Positions 7,796 to 16,308 are shown, numbered from the stretch's first letter. The stretch is DNA of 33,306 nucleotides from Gp6-AA40 sp046765795 (GCA_046765795.1 JBKPRH010000112.1:1-33306); one strand, 5' to 3'. Notes: generated from the letters alone by a model not told the origin. Made by a program: numbers and translations.

Positions 7796-8467
7796 CTAGA
7801 ACACTACGAAGAGACTCCCCCTCGCCGAGAGGTGCTTGCGCGTCTTGTCTTCGATCGTGATGCCGTCGGAGAGGATGTCGAGGCGAACGTCGCCGCGTAC
7901 GCCGAGGCCGCGGACGAACCCTTTGGGCCGCACCAGAAGCGCACGCCGCACACCGCCGCCAAAGTAGAACAGGTGGCCGTGTTCGCTGAGCGTCAAGCCT
8001 TCGTGCAGTTGCCGCAGATACCCGGCGCCCGCGGTGGCGAACGGCACCCAGTCACCCACACGAAGCTCGTTCAGCCGGACGACGATGCCACCGTCGATCA
8101 GGTACTGATCGATCTGCTCGACGGCGTCAACCGGGGGCGCGTTCTCCGCATCGTTGGTGACACTGGTGCGTATTTCGGGACGTGCGAACAACGTATGCGC
8201 CTCGACGCCGAAGCGACGCGTGAGATCAACGGCCGCGTGCAGGTCGAGGCCGATTGTCCCGGCTTGCTCGGTCGACGTCGAAAACAGCCGGAACGGATCG
8301 GTGGTGGCCGTGCGCAGATTGGCGTCTGCATCCCCCAGCGGCGCGCCGCCAAAGAATCCGACGCCCGCTCCCAACTGCAGTCGATGTAGCGGAGGATCGG
8401 TCTGTGCGGCGGCCGCCGAGGCGACCAGCAGCACCAGAGCAGCGATGAGTGAGACGCGCGCAGTCAC
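7796..8467 (-). CDS. Outer-membrane beta-barrel protein, 223 aa
   Basis: A signal peptide (MTARVSLIAALVLLVASAAAA, cleavage before QTDPP) is followed by alternating hydrophobic strands, a glycine-rich first strand (LQLGAGVGFFGG) and a C-terminal strand ending in Phe (RGSLFVVF), the usual signal for outer-membrane assembly. It resembles small OmpA/OmpW-like barrels, but no specific family was recognised. Its start overlaps the matrixin gene stop by 4 nt (ATGA), so it is the last gene of the lpxD-to-barrel cluster. Confidence 0.75.
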   Translation of the reverse strand: MTARVSLIAALVLLVASAAAAQTDPPLHRLQLGAGVGFFGGAPLGDADANLRTATTDPFRLFSTSTEQAGTIGLDLHAAVDLTRRFGVEAHTLFARPEIRTSVTNDAENAPPVDAVEQIDQYLIDGGIVVRLNELRVGDWVPFATAGAGYLRQLHEGLTLSEHGHLFYFGGGVRRALLVRPKGFVRGLGVRGDVRLDILSDGITIEDKTRKHLSARGSLFVVF

Positions 8468-9456
8468 TTCGGCCGCACCGACACGTCGAAGCGATCGCTG
8501 GCGCCGCCTTTCGGGGCGACGATGAGCTGCGGGAACAGCGTCACTTGAAAATCGACATCGATGCCGCTCGGTGAGAAGAAGCTGTCGATGTCGGCATCGT
8601 CCAGCGGCTCGACGCGAATCACGTGCGCGCCCGGTGCCAGACCCGCTATCTGGAAAGTCCCGCCTTCCCCGAGTGCGAAGCCGCCGATGAGCGTGCCTGT
8701 CCTTGGATTGAACGCGACGACATGTGCGCCGATCACTTCTCGACCGTTGCGCATCACGCGGCCACTGATGGCGCCGGTGGTGTCTTTGAAATCGCCATCG
8801 GGATAGAGATCGGACACGCCGGCGATGTCATCGGGCTGCAGCGTGCGATCCGAGGTGATGCCGCGGCCCAACGAGATTGGAAACATCACTGCCCCCGACG
8901 CGAGCACTCGTCGTCCGCCGTCGGGCCGAATCTCCGTCTCGCCGATCGCGGAGTGGCCAAGCCCGAGGAAGTGCCCGATCTCGTGCGTCGCCACCGATTG
9001 CAAATCGAAGCGGCTGGCATCGCCCGCCGCGGCGGTGGACCATGTGAAGATCGAATTGAAAAAGACGTCCGATTCGACGATCTCGCCGGTCAGCGTATCG
9101 ACGACGAACGACGTCGCGCCGAGCACGCGATCGAGATCCGGCTCTGCGTCGAATCCAAACGTCGAGATGCCGTCGTCGTCGAAGGGCGCTGCCGACGTGA
9201 AGCCGACGAACTGAAACGTGATCGACGCGGTCGGCACCGCTTCCCAGGTCGCGAAGCCGGCGGCGACTGCGGTTTGGAATTGTGAAGCCGTCACACCGTT
9301 CCCCGCGCGGTCGGTGGCAAACCAGCGCACACGTGACTGGTTCCACTTGAGCGGAGTCTGCGCCGTCCCTGTCGAAGACGTCAGGTGGAGATACGCCTGC
9401 GCGGGTTGGGCCGTCAGCGAAACGATCGCCAGCAACCACGTGAGCGCGCGCCTCAT
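8464..9456 (-). CDS. Secreted matrixin-like zinc metalloprotease with C-terminal carboxypeptidase-regulatory domain
   Basis: The 330-aa product has a signal peptide (MRRALTWLLAIVSLTAQPAQA), an M10-like catalytic domain with the zinc motif HEIGHFLGLGH (158-168) and a Met-turn SGAVMFP (Met191), and a C-terminal Ig-like domain with GAISGRVMRNGREVIGAHV (229-247). Catalytic residues are complete, so an active secreted or periplasmic endopeptidase is expected. No typical propeptide cysteine switch was recognised. It overlaps both neighbours by 4 nt, which argues for translational coupling with the upstream small exported protein and the downstream barrel protein. The substrate is unknown. Confidence 0.88.
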   Translation of the reverse strand: MRRALTWLLAIVSLTAQPAQAYLHLTSSTGTAQTPLKWNQSRVRWFATDRAGNGVTASQFQTAVAAGFATWEAVPTASITFQFVGFTSAAPFDDDGISTFGFDAEPDLDRVLGATSFVVDTLTGEIVESDVFFNSIFTWSTAAAGDASRFDLQSVATHEIGHFLGLGHSAIGETEIRPDGGRRVLASGAVMFPISLGRGITSDRTLQPDDIAGVSDLYPDGDFKDTTGAISGRVMRNGREVIGAHVVAFNPRTGTLIGGFALGEGGTFQIAGLAPGAHVIRVEPLDDADIDSFFSPSGIDVDFQVTLFPQLIVAPKGGASDRFDVSVRPK

Positions 9457-10007
9457 GGCTGGCGCTCCGCGATCGCTCGAACGTTGCGCGCGAACGCCGC
9501 GAGCTCGAGTGGACGTCTCGAGGTGTCGCCGCGCACCACGCGACCCGGTGCCTCCGACACGACTGGCGGTGTGACGAGACTTCGCCCCGACGCGTCGTGC
9601 ACCACGCGATAGACGCCCTGGCTCAACCCGAATGGGAACGGCACGGCGGGCGGGCGGCCTTTGAGAAACAGCACCACTTCATCGCCGGACGCGAACTCCG
9701 GCGCACCGACCATGACCCGGCGGTAGCGTCCGATCTGACCACCCGGCACCTTGAAGTACACGGTCTCACCGGGCTGGCCCTTGATCGCATCGAGCACCGA
9801 CAGCGTCACCACGGTTTCGATGGTTCGCCGGTCGCCGACGATCTGCGCGCGAACGTCCAGCACCCGTCCGTGCACCACGAGCTCCGACCCGGTGACCATC
9901 TCCGAGAATTCGGCAGGCACAACGACCATCGCCGAGAGCGATGCCACGCCAACCATGCCGATCACTCCAGCGATGACCGCTGCACTCCACCATTTCCTGT
10001 TAGTCAT
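9453..10007 (-). CDS. Exported protein of unknown function, 184 aa
   Basis: The ATG at 10007 (MTNRKWW, then a hydrophobic stretch ending ASLSAM) gives a short signal peptide or anchor and has AGAGG upstream. The longer frame to 10070 lies inside lpxB and is Arg-rich. The mature part (FSEMVTGSELVVHGRVLDV ... VYFKVPGGQIGRYRRVMVG ... GDEVVLFL) looks like a small beta-rich domain. The start overlaps the lpxB end by 8 nt and the stop overlaps the matrixin start by 4 nt. Its tight coupling to the metalloprotease suggests an inhibitor, chaperone or partner, but this is inference only. Confidence 0.75.
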   Translation of the reverse strand: MTNRKWWSAAVIAGVIGMVGVASLSAMVVVPAEFSEMVTGSELVVHGRVLDVRAQIVGDRRTIETVVTLSVLDAIKGQPGETVYFKVPGGQIGRYRRVMVGAPEFASGDEVVLFLKGRPPAVPFPFGLSQGVYRVVHDASGRSLVTPPVVSEAPGRVVRGDTSRRPLELAAFARNVRAIAERQP

Positions 10008-11160
10008 CCGAGCCTCTTGCTGAGATCGAGCCATGCGCCACCTCGAGCACCGCCTGCGCCGCGCGCGCACTCGCTCCGGGTGTTCCCAATTGTTGCCGCA
10101 CGTTGGTCAGCGCCTGACGCGTCCGATCGTACAGAGCGCGATCGGTGAGGAACTTCAACGCTTCGGCCGCCGTCCGCTCCGCCGTGAAATCGGACTGAAT
10201 CAACTCGGGCACGATGCGCGTACCGGCGACGAGATTCGGCATCGCATACATGTCCACGTGCCCGAATGGTTTCACCAGTCGATAGGTCAACGGCGACAGC
10301 CGGTAGACGACGACCATCGGCTTCTCGTGCAGCGTGCACTGAATGGTTGCTGTCCCCGAAGCCGTGATCACCACATCCGACGCCGCCAACACATCGTCAG
10401 TTCGATCGCGCACGAGGACCACGTCAGCATCGAGATCGTCGGCGACGAGCGGCGCGAACAGTGAGTCGGCCATCGATGGCGCACACGCGACGACGAACTG
10501 CGCATCGGGGACTCGTGCACGAATCAGAGGAATGGTCTCAGCCATCACCGGTACGGTGCGATCCAATTCGTTCTTGCGGCTGCCGGGCAACAGCGCCACG
10601 GTGGGCGCCGTCGGAACGAGACCACGCTCGGTCAGAAACGCCTCGCGAGGCTGACCCGACTTGGCGAGATCCACCAGCGGGTGTCCCACGAATTGCACGT
10701 TGACGCCGGCGTCGCGGTAGAGCGCCTCTTCAAACGGAAAGATCACGAGCACACGGTCCACGTACGTCTTCATCGTCTCCATACGGCCAGGGCGCCATGC
10801 CCACAGCTGCGGGCTCACGTAATAGACGATCGGAATACCAAGACGACGAAGCGCGGCCAGTAGTCTGAAATTGAAGTCCGGCGAATCGATGGCCACGAAC
10901 ACGTGCGGACGCAACTCACGTGCCGCGTCAACCAGACGCCGCAGCATCGCGAACGAACGTGGGACGACGCGGATGGCTTCGGTCAGGCCGGTGACGGCGA
11001 GTCCGCCGAAGTCGCCGATGAGATGCCCGCCGGCGGATCGCAGACGCTGGCCGCCGAAGCCGAAGATCTCGGCATCGGGCTGGCGCTGGTGCAGTTCAGC
11101 CGTAAGCGCGGCGGCATACAGATCGCCTGACGCCTCGCCGCAGGAGATCATGATTCGCAT
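10000..11160 (-). CDS. lpxB: Lipid-A-disaccharide synthase LpxB
   Basis: LpxB joins UDP-2,3-diacylglucosamine and lipid X to form the lipid A disaccharide at the inner membrane. The 386-aa product has the family N-terminus (MRIMISCGEASGDLYAA), FGFGGQRL, VFVAIDSPDFNFRLL, YYVSPQLWAWRPGR, FVGHPLVD, LLPGSRKNE and the C-terminal VITASGTATIQCTL with YAMPNLVAG. Length is normal. It lies 17 nt downstream of the inactive M16 gene and is in the same cluster as lpxD, with two proteases and a barrel gene inserted between the two lipid A genes. Confidence 0.96.
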   Translation of the reverse strand: MRIMISCGEASGDLYAAALTAELHQRQPDAEIFGFGGQRLRSAGGHLIGDFGGLAVTGLTEAIRVVPRSFAMLRRLVDAARELRPHVFVAIDSPDFNFRLLAALRRLGIPIVYYVSPQLWAWRPGRMETMKTYVDRVLVIFPFEEALYRDAGVNVQFVGHPLVDLAKSGQPREAFLTERGLVPTAPTVALLPGSRKNELDRTVPVMAETIPLIRARVPDAQFVVACAPSMADSLFAPLVADDLDADVVLVRDRTDDVLAASDVVITASGTATIQCTLHEKPMVVVYRLSPLTYRLVKPFGHVDMYAMPNLVAGTRIVPELIQSDFTAERTAAEALKFLTDRALYDRTRQALTNVRQQLGTPGASARAAQAVLEVAHGSISARGSDD

Positions 11161-11177
11161 CGACGCCGCCGATGTGG

Positions 11178-12716
11178 TTAGGGACGGGGTGAACCGTCCG
11201 GGGTGACGGCCGCGCGCCGCGGCGGCTCCTTCTTCAACGTCGCGGACATGAGATCGAGCTGCTCGATCGGAATGATCTCAAAGTCGGTAAAGCCGACGGC
11301 GCGCAACTGCGATACAAAGCCCTGCGCGTTGCCGACCAGTACGATCGACAGACGGTCGGGCTTGATGTACTGACGGGCGACACGCTGAATATCGTCGGGC
11401 GTAATCGCCAGCACTCGTTCACGGAACGTGCTGATCTCCTCGAGCGGCAGCTCATAGAACATCGCGTTGAGCACGATCGTCGCGATGTCGTTCGGCGTTT
11501 CAATCGTCAGGGGAAAACTACCGGCCAGGTACGCCTGTGCGTCGGCAAGCTCACGCTCGTAGACACGCTGCCGCGGCAGCTTGGCAAACTCCTCCACCGT
11601 CAGCCGCAGCGCTTCACCAGTGGTTTCGGTGCGTGTATTCGTCTCGGCGACGAAATCGCCCGCCTGCTTCATGGACTGACTGTTCGCCTCAGCGCCGTAG
11701 GTCAGGCCGCGCTCTGATCTGAGCACCCGATGCAATCGGTTCGCGCCCTCGCCACCGAGGATTTTCACCGCAAGGTCCCAGGCGAGATAGTCCGGATGCT
11801 TTCGCGGAATCGACAACTGGCCGACGCGGATCTCCGTCTGCACCGCGTCTGGCTTGTCCACGATGATCAGCCGGCGTGTCGGCTGCGGTGGATCGATGGG
11901 CTTCCACGGCGGAACCTCACCGCGCGCCCACTTCCCGAACACACGCTCGGCCTGCCCGAACGCATCCTCACCGGTGATGTCGCCGACGATCGCCAGAATC
12001 ATGTTGTTCGGCACGAAGTACTGACGATGAAACTGACGCAGGTCGTCCTGCGTGATGTTCATCAGCGTCTCTGGCGTTCCACTGCCCGGTAGTCCGTACG
12101 GATGGAAACCGTAGACGAGACGATCGAACAATACCGACGCGACATAGTCAGGGTCCTGATCGCTCACCTGCAGGGATGAGATCGCGCGCTCACGCTGCCG
12201 TTCGATCTCCTCAGTTGAGAACGCGGGATTCCGGACGATGTCGCCAATCAGATCCATCCCGAAGGCGAATGAGTCCTTCATTACGACGGCGTTGACGTAG
12301 GTCAGATCGGTCCCTGAGCCCGTGCCAAGCGCGCCGCCGATGAAATCGATCTGTTCGGCAATCTGCTGCGCCGATCGCGTCGTCGTGCCCTGGTCCAGCA
12401 GATGGGCGACGAGCTCGGCGATGCCGCGCTTGCGTTCCGGATCCTGCGCGGCGCCGGCACGGGTCAGCAATCGCATCGTGACCGCCGGCTGCTCGTGGTG
12501 CAGGATGACCATCACCTGCATGCCGTTAGACAGCGTGCGGATCTCGTATGGAGGGAACCGGAACTCCTTCGCCGCCAGCGGCCGCGGCGCTGACTCACTC
12601 GGCCAGGTGGCGACCTGCGCGTGGGCTAGAGTCGCGCACAACACAACTCCCAACGCCCAACTCCCAACGACCAAGCACTCCCAACGCCCAACCCCCAACG
12701 CCCAACGGTGCTTCAT
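11178..12716 (-). CDS. M16 family protein, inactive-site subunit (512 aa)
   Basis: The M16 fold is clear (RTLSNGMQVMVI, GIAELVAHLLDQGT, GTGSGTDLTYV, FHRQYFVPNNMILAIVGDI, and RGLTYGAEANS in the C-terminal half). The zinc motif is destroyed: where active members read HxxEH, this one reads ELVAH (101-105), so the first His and the Glu are lost. The RxxxY-type element of the second domain is kept. Active and inactive M16 subunits often pair, and the active one is the upstream gene, overlapping by 4 nt (ATGA). The signal peptide (cleavage near AHA/Q) is largely encoded by a heptamer repeat island, visible as the repeated WALGV in the protein. Confidence 0.93.
   Translation of the reverse strand: MKHRWALGVGRWECLVVGSWALGVVLCATLAHAQVATWPSESAPRPLAAKEFRFPPYEIRTLSNGMQVMVILHHEQPAVTMRLLTRAGAAQDPERKRGIAELVAHLLDQGTTTRSAQQIAEQIDFIGGALGTGSGTDLTYVNAVVMKDSFAFGMDLIGDIVRNPAFSTEEIERQRERAISSLQVSDQDPDYVASVLFDRLVYGFHPYGLPGSGTPETLMNITQDDLRQFHRQYFVPNNMILAIVGDITGEDAFGQAERVFGKWARGEVPPWKPIDPPQPTRRLIIVDKPDAVQTEIRVGQLSIPRKHPDYLAWDLAVKILGGEGANRLHRVLRSERGLTYGAEANSQSMKQAGDFVAETNTRTETTGEALRLTVEEFAKLPRQRVYERELADAQAYLAGSFPLTIETPNDIATIVLNAMFYELPLEEISTFRERVLAITPDDIQRVARQYIKPDRLSIVLVGNAQGFVSQLRAVGFTDFEIIPIEQLDLMSATLKKEPPRRAAVTPDGSPRP
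12649..12707. repeat. Heptamer island 4: CCCAACN units inside a coding sequence
   Basis: Seven 7-bp units (CCCAACG, CCCAACT, CCCAACG, then a 10-nt interruption, then four more) lie wholly within the signal-peptide codons of the inactive M16 gene. Read on the minus strand they give GTTGGG repeats that encode the Trp/Gly/Val-rich hydrophobic core. Confidence 0.93.
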
Positions 12717-14089
12717 CGCGAGCCTCCAGTTTTCGGCAGAATATGGAGCACCACGCGGTTGTTGGGCGTGAAGTACGTCTTGGCGACGCGGAGCACGTCG
12801 GCCTGCGTTACGTTCATGAAGATGTCGAACTCGCCGTCAGCGGCGGCGATGTCGTTGTGGATCACGGCCGAGTGCGCCAGATGCCGCGCCTTGTCCTCGT
12901 TCGATTCGCGGCTGACGATGTAGTCGCGCGCGAACTGGTTCTTGGCGCGCTGCAATTCGTTGGCGAGGACCGGCTCCTTCGTCAGCTTGTCGAACTCGGC
13001 AATCAGTGCCTGTTCGGCCGCTTGTGGCGTCTGCCCTGGCTGCACGATCGCGACGGCATAAAACAGATTCGGATCTTCGGTGATGTTTCCGCTGCCGAAC
13101 GCTGTCAGCGCGAGCCGTTTCTTGTACATCAGCTCGAGCGGAATCCGTGCGCTCTGCCCGTCGGACATGATCTTGGCGGCGATGTGCAGCGGGTAGGCAT
13201 CGGCGTGCCCGTCATACGTCACGTGATACGCGACGACGACCGCAGGCAACGGCCATGCCTCCTCGACGACCGCGCGGCGCTCTTTGGTCTGCGGCGGCTC
13301 CTTCGGGATGTCGCGCGGCACCGGCTTGACCGCCTTCGGCACACGCGCGAAGTATTGCGTCACCATCTGCAGCGCCAGCGTCGAGTCGAAGTCGCCGACG
13401 ACGGTTACTGTCGCGTTCTCCGGCACGTAGTACGTGCTGTGGAAGTCGCGAACATCAGTGATCGACGCGGCTTCGAGGTCGGCCATGCTGCCGATCGTCG
13501 AGTGCTTGTAGGGGTGATTCGTGAACGCGTGGTCGTAGATGATTTCCGACAACCGGCCGTACGGCTGATTCTCGACCCGCATCCGCCGCTCTTCTTTCAC
13601 CACCTCGCGTTCGCGCCGGAAGGCGTCATCGTCCAGGCGCAGCGTGGCCATGCGATCCGCCTCGAGCCACAATGCGAGTGGCAGGTAATGCGCCGGCAGC
13701 GTCTGCCAGAACACCGTCTCGTCTTCGGTGGTGTAGGCGTTGCTACGTCCACCGACGCTGGCGATGATCGACGTGTGCGAATCGGGCTCGACGTTCTTGG
13801 AGCCCTTGAACATCATGTGCTCGAACAAATGCGCGAAGCCGGTACGCCCAGCGCGCTCGTTCTTCGAGCCGACGTGATACCAGACTGAGACGTGCACGAT
13901 CGGCGTCGAGTGATCCTCGGAGAGGATGACGCGCAGGCCGTTGGGCAGCGTCGAGATCTGATACTGGAGTTTCGGCGGCCGCACCGCAGCGTCGAGCGGC
14001 GACCAGGCAAACGCGGCGAGCCCGACGACGATCGACAGTATCGCAGGGCCTGCCGTGCGGCGGCCCTGGCGGGAGCGCGCGAATCCCAT
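12713..14089 (-). CDS. M16 family zinc protease, catalytic subunit (458 aa)
   Basis: The inverted zinc motif is intact in GFAHLFEHMMFKGS (His87, Glu90, His91), with the distal ligand in the conserved REVVKEERRM segment (Glu166/167). An N-terminal hydrophobic stretch (ILSIVVGLAAFAWS) indicates export to the periplasm. It is expected to degrade peptides or short proteins as a complex with the inactive subunit encoded immediately downstream. It starts 19 nt after the upstream barrel gene stop, in the lpxD-lpxB cluster. Confidence 0.95.
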   Translation of the reverse strand: MGFARSRQGRRTAGPAILSIVVGLAAFAWSPLDAAVRPPKLQYQISTLPNGLRVILSEDHSTPIVHVSVWYHVGSKNERAGRTGFAHLFEHMMFKGSKNVEPDSHTSIIASVGGRSNAYTTEDETVFWQTLPAHYLPLALWLEADRMATLRLDDDAFRREREVVKEERRMRVENQPYGRLSEIIYDHAFTNHPYKHSTIGSMADLEAASITDVRDFHSTYYVPENATVTVVGDFDSTLALQMVTQYFARVPKAVKPVPRDIPKEPPQTKERRAVVEEAWPLPAVVVAYHVTYDGHADAYPLHIAAKIMSDGQSARIPLELMYKKRLALTAFGSGNITEDPNLFYAVAIVQPGQTPQAAEQALIAEFDKLTKEPVLANELQRAKNQFARDYIVSRESNEDKARHLAHSAVIHNDIAAADGEFDIFMNVTQADVLRVAKTYFTPNNRVVLHILPKTGGSR

Positions 14090-14108
14090 GGAGTGATTAT
14101 CCCAGAGG

Positions 14109-14915
14109 TTAGCGGCTCAGCAGGCGGAAGCCGACGCTCGCCCATCGGGCAGTGCCAAACTGCAACGGCGAGGGATCGATGCGCTGCTCCGCGGCAAGAA
14201 AGAACTCCATCGCCCCCCGTCGTCCCTCGAAACGCACGCCAGTTTCACCGCGAAACCCGGTTTGGTCCCCGCGATTCTGCGAGTCGTCCACGCCGAGACG
14301 ACGAATCGTGCCGTTGAAGAGCACGGCGACCGTGGGCCGTATCTGCACATCGCTGCGCACCGCCCCTTCGATCTCCCACGTGTAATCGACGAAGGCTCGT
14401 GCCACGACGCCGCGCACATCGACGCGACTATCGATATGAGCGCGGCCGGTTGTCAGCGACCGCTCCAGCCGCACGCCCGCCATGTTCCATGCAACGGCGA
14501 CGCGATTGTCGCGATCGGCCAGATGACGCGACTGGTGATAAAAGACGCCGGCGACTTCAACACCGCGGGCCCGCAGCGATGCCGTGCCGCTCAGGATGTA
14601 GTTGCCCTGGTTCGGATCGAAGTGACGAAACTCGTCGCCGAGAATCGCCTGGTAGTTGGCGAGAAACGTGGCACGGCCGGTGCCGTAGTCGATCACATCG
14701 AGCACGCCGCCGAAGTTCATGTCCCACACGAACGCCAGATCCTGGTCCGCCAGGTGCTCAGCGGACATGAGAAACGTCGTTCGCGGCAAGAGCTGCACGT
14801 GCGCGGCTGGTGGCTCTTCGTTGTCACTGGGGGTTTGCGCGGCTGCCGTGTTGACCGACAACACGACGGCCAGCGCAATGAGGGCGCTCAGGGGGAGTCG
14901 AGCGTACGGTTTCAC
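14109..14915 (-). CDS. Exported, probably outer-membrane beta-barrel protein, 268 aa
   Basis: A signal peptide (MKPYARLPLSALIALAVVLS, cleavage after NTAAA) is followed by many short amphipathic strands, such as VEVAGVFYHQSRH, VAVAWNMAGVRLERS and AFVDYTWEIEG. It ends ASVGFRLLSR, without the classical terminal Phe. No named family was recognised. The start overlaps the lpxD stop by 4 nt, so it is coupled to lipid A synthesis at the level of expression; a role in the outer membrane is likely but unproven. Confidence 0.7.
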   Translation of the reverse strand: MKPYARLPLSALIALAVVLSVNTAAAQTPSDNEEPPAAHVQLLPRTTFLMSAEHLADQDLAFVWDMNFGGVLDVIDYGTGRATFLANYQAILGDEFRHFDPNQGNYILSGTASLRARGVEVAGVFYHQSRHLADRDNRVAVAWNMAGVRLERSLTTGRAHIDSRVDVRGVVARAFVDYTWEIEGAVRSDVQIRPTVAVLFNGTIRRLGVDDSQNRGDQTGFRGETGVRFEGRRGAMEFFLAAEQRIDPSPLQFGTARWASVGFRLLSR

Positions 14916-16000
14916 TCTGGGGACCTCTCGGTGGATTCGGCGCCTGCGGAGAGAAATCGCGCGATGCGCGTTTCGAGCGCCTCGATGCGGCGTTTGAGTT
15001 CGGGTAGACGTTTGAAGAGGACCGACGCCTTGCGCCAGTCGCGGCTGTCGATGGCCGGATACCCCGCCACCATGGCGCGCGGCTCGAGGGAGTTGGTCAC
15101 GCCCGACTGCCCCACCGCCACAGCGCCACGGCCGATGGTCAAGTGACCGCCGACGCCCACTTGCCCGCCGAAGACCACATCGTCATGGACGTCGGTACTG
15201 CCAGCAATGCCGACCTGCGCGGCCAACAACACATTGCGGCCGATGGTGACACCGTGGCCAATCTGTACGAGGTTATCGATCTTGGTGCCGGCCTTGATGC
15301 GGGTTTCGCCGACAGCAGGACGATCGACGGTCGTGTTCGCGCCCAGTTCGACATCGTCTTCGATGATGACGGTGGCGACCTGGGGAATCTTTTCGTGCGT
15401 GCCGTCGCCTCGACGGACGAACCCGTAACCGTCACCACCGATCACGACGCCGTTCTGCAAGACGACGCGATCGCCGAGTGTGACGCGCTCACGGATCGAC
15501 ACGTTGGAATGGATGACGCAGTCAGACCCGATGCGCGCACCGGGACCGATAGTGACGTTGGGAAAGACGATCGTCCGGTCGCCGATCGCTGCCCCCTCGC
15601 CGACAGCGACGAACGCACCGAGCGAGACATCGGCGCCGATCTGCGCGTCGGCCGCGACCGACGCGAGCAGGTGGACACCCGGGGCCGGACGCGACACGGG
15701 CGCAAAGAGCCCGACGGCACGTGCAAATGCCAGGTACGGATCCTTCGCGCGGAGCATCGCGCACGGCGCAGCCGGTGCATCGGCCTTGAGAATCACGGCC
15801 GAGGCCCGTGTGGTGCGCAGGGCCTTTTCGTATTTGGGATTGGCGAGGAACGTGATGTCGCCCGCGTCGGCTGTTTGAATGCCCGCGACGCGCCGGATTT
15901 CGACGTCGCCGTCACCTTCCAACCGACACTCGAGCCGCTCGGCGAGTTCGCGCAGTTTCACCTGAGCCGAGATTGTACTGCCTCTGTCGTGTGACATCAT
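14912..16000 (-). CDS. lpxD: UDP-3-O-acylglucosamine N-acyltransferase LpxD
   Basis: LpxD adds the N-linked acyl chain in the third step of lipid A synthesis. The product has the uridine-binding N-terminal domain (VKLRELAERLECRLEGD, GDITFLANPKYEKAL) and a long left-handed beta-helix of hexapeptide repeats, with the catalytic His in NLVQIGHGVTIG (His249, matching E. coli His239), GSTDVHDDVVFGGQVGV and MVAGYPAIDSR. A C-terminal helix follows. The two ATGs at 16000 and 15997 are both possible; the family core begins at residue 14. Its 5' end overlaps the start of the divergent PGPGW gene, so the promoter must lie within one of the two genes or be shared. Confidence 0.95.
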   Translation of the reverse strand: MMSHDRGSTISAQVKLRELAERLECRLEGDGDVEIRRVAGIQTADAGDITFLANPKYEKALRTTRASAVILKADAPAAPCAMLRAKDPYLAFARAVGLFAPVSRPAPGVHLLASVAADAQIGADVSLGAFVAVGEGAAIGDRTIVFPNVTIGPGARIGSDCVIHSNVSIRERVTLGDRVVLQNGVVIGGDGYGFVRRGDGTHEKIPQVATVIIEDDVELGANTTVDRPAVGETRIKAGTKIDNLVQIGHGVTIGRNVLLAAQVGIAGSTDVHDDVVFGGQVGVGGHLTIGRGAVAVGQSGVTNSLEPRAMVAGYPAIDSRDWRKASVLFKRLPELKRRIEALETRIARFLSAGAESTERSPE

Positions 16001-16286
16001 GGCAGAGGCCTACCGAGAAGTGCCCCCGCGACCCATCATGCCCAACATCGCGTATCGCCTGGCCCGACGCATTGCAGTCTCCGTTGTCGGGTTCACTGTC
16101 CTGGCGATTGGGATTGCGATGATTGTGCTGCCAGGTCCGGCGTTCATCGTGATTCCGGCAGGCCTCGGTATCCTCGGACTCGAGTTCGCCTGGGCGCGGC
16201 GATGGCTGCAGAAGGTAAAGGAGAAGGCCGAGGCTGTCGCGAAGACGGTCACTGGGTCGGGGACGCCGCCGCCTCCTAAGGAGTAG
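15999..16286 (+). CDS. PGPGW-type small transmembrane protein, 95 aa
   Basis: The core reads VVGFTVLAIGIAMIVLPGPA followed by FIVIPAGLGILGLEFAWARR, the pattern of the PGPGW family of two-helix membrane proteins (function unknown), then a charged tail with a C-terminal proline stretch. The frame opens at 15999, overlapping the lpxD start by 2 bp in the opposite direction; the ATG at 16038 (MPNIAYRLARR) is an alternative start that fits the family better. No clear ribosome site supports either. The stop codon touches the palindrome shared with the convergent S1/P1-like gene. Confidence 0.82.
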   Translation: MAEAYREVPPRPIMPNIAYRLARRIAVSVVGFTVLAIGIAMIVLPGPAFIVIPAGLGILGLEFAWARRWLQKVKEKAEAVAKTVTGSGTPPPPKE

Positions 16287-16308
16287 TGTCCGCCTTTAGG
16301 CGGACACT
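16285..16308. terminator. Palindrome bridging two convergent stop codons
   Basis: AGTGTCCGCCT, two central T, then AGGCGGACACT: a perfect 11-bp inverted repeat. Its ends overlap the TAG of the PGPGW gene (16284-16286) and the TGA of the S1/P1-like gene (complement of 16308-16310). The position fits a bidirectional terminator, although no T-run is present. Confidence 0.7.

Noticed and set aside
12548..13888. Plus-strand frame of 446 codons opposite the M16 genes
   Set aside because: Antisense of two clear M16 coding regions; composition rich in Arg, His and Val without domain motifs.
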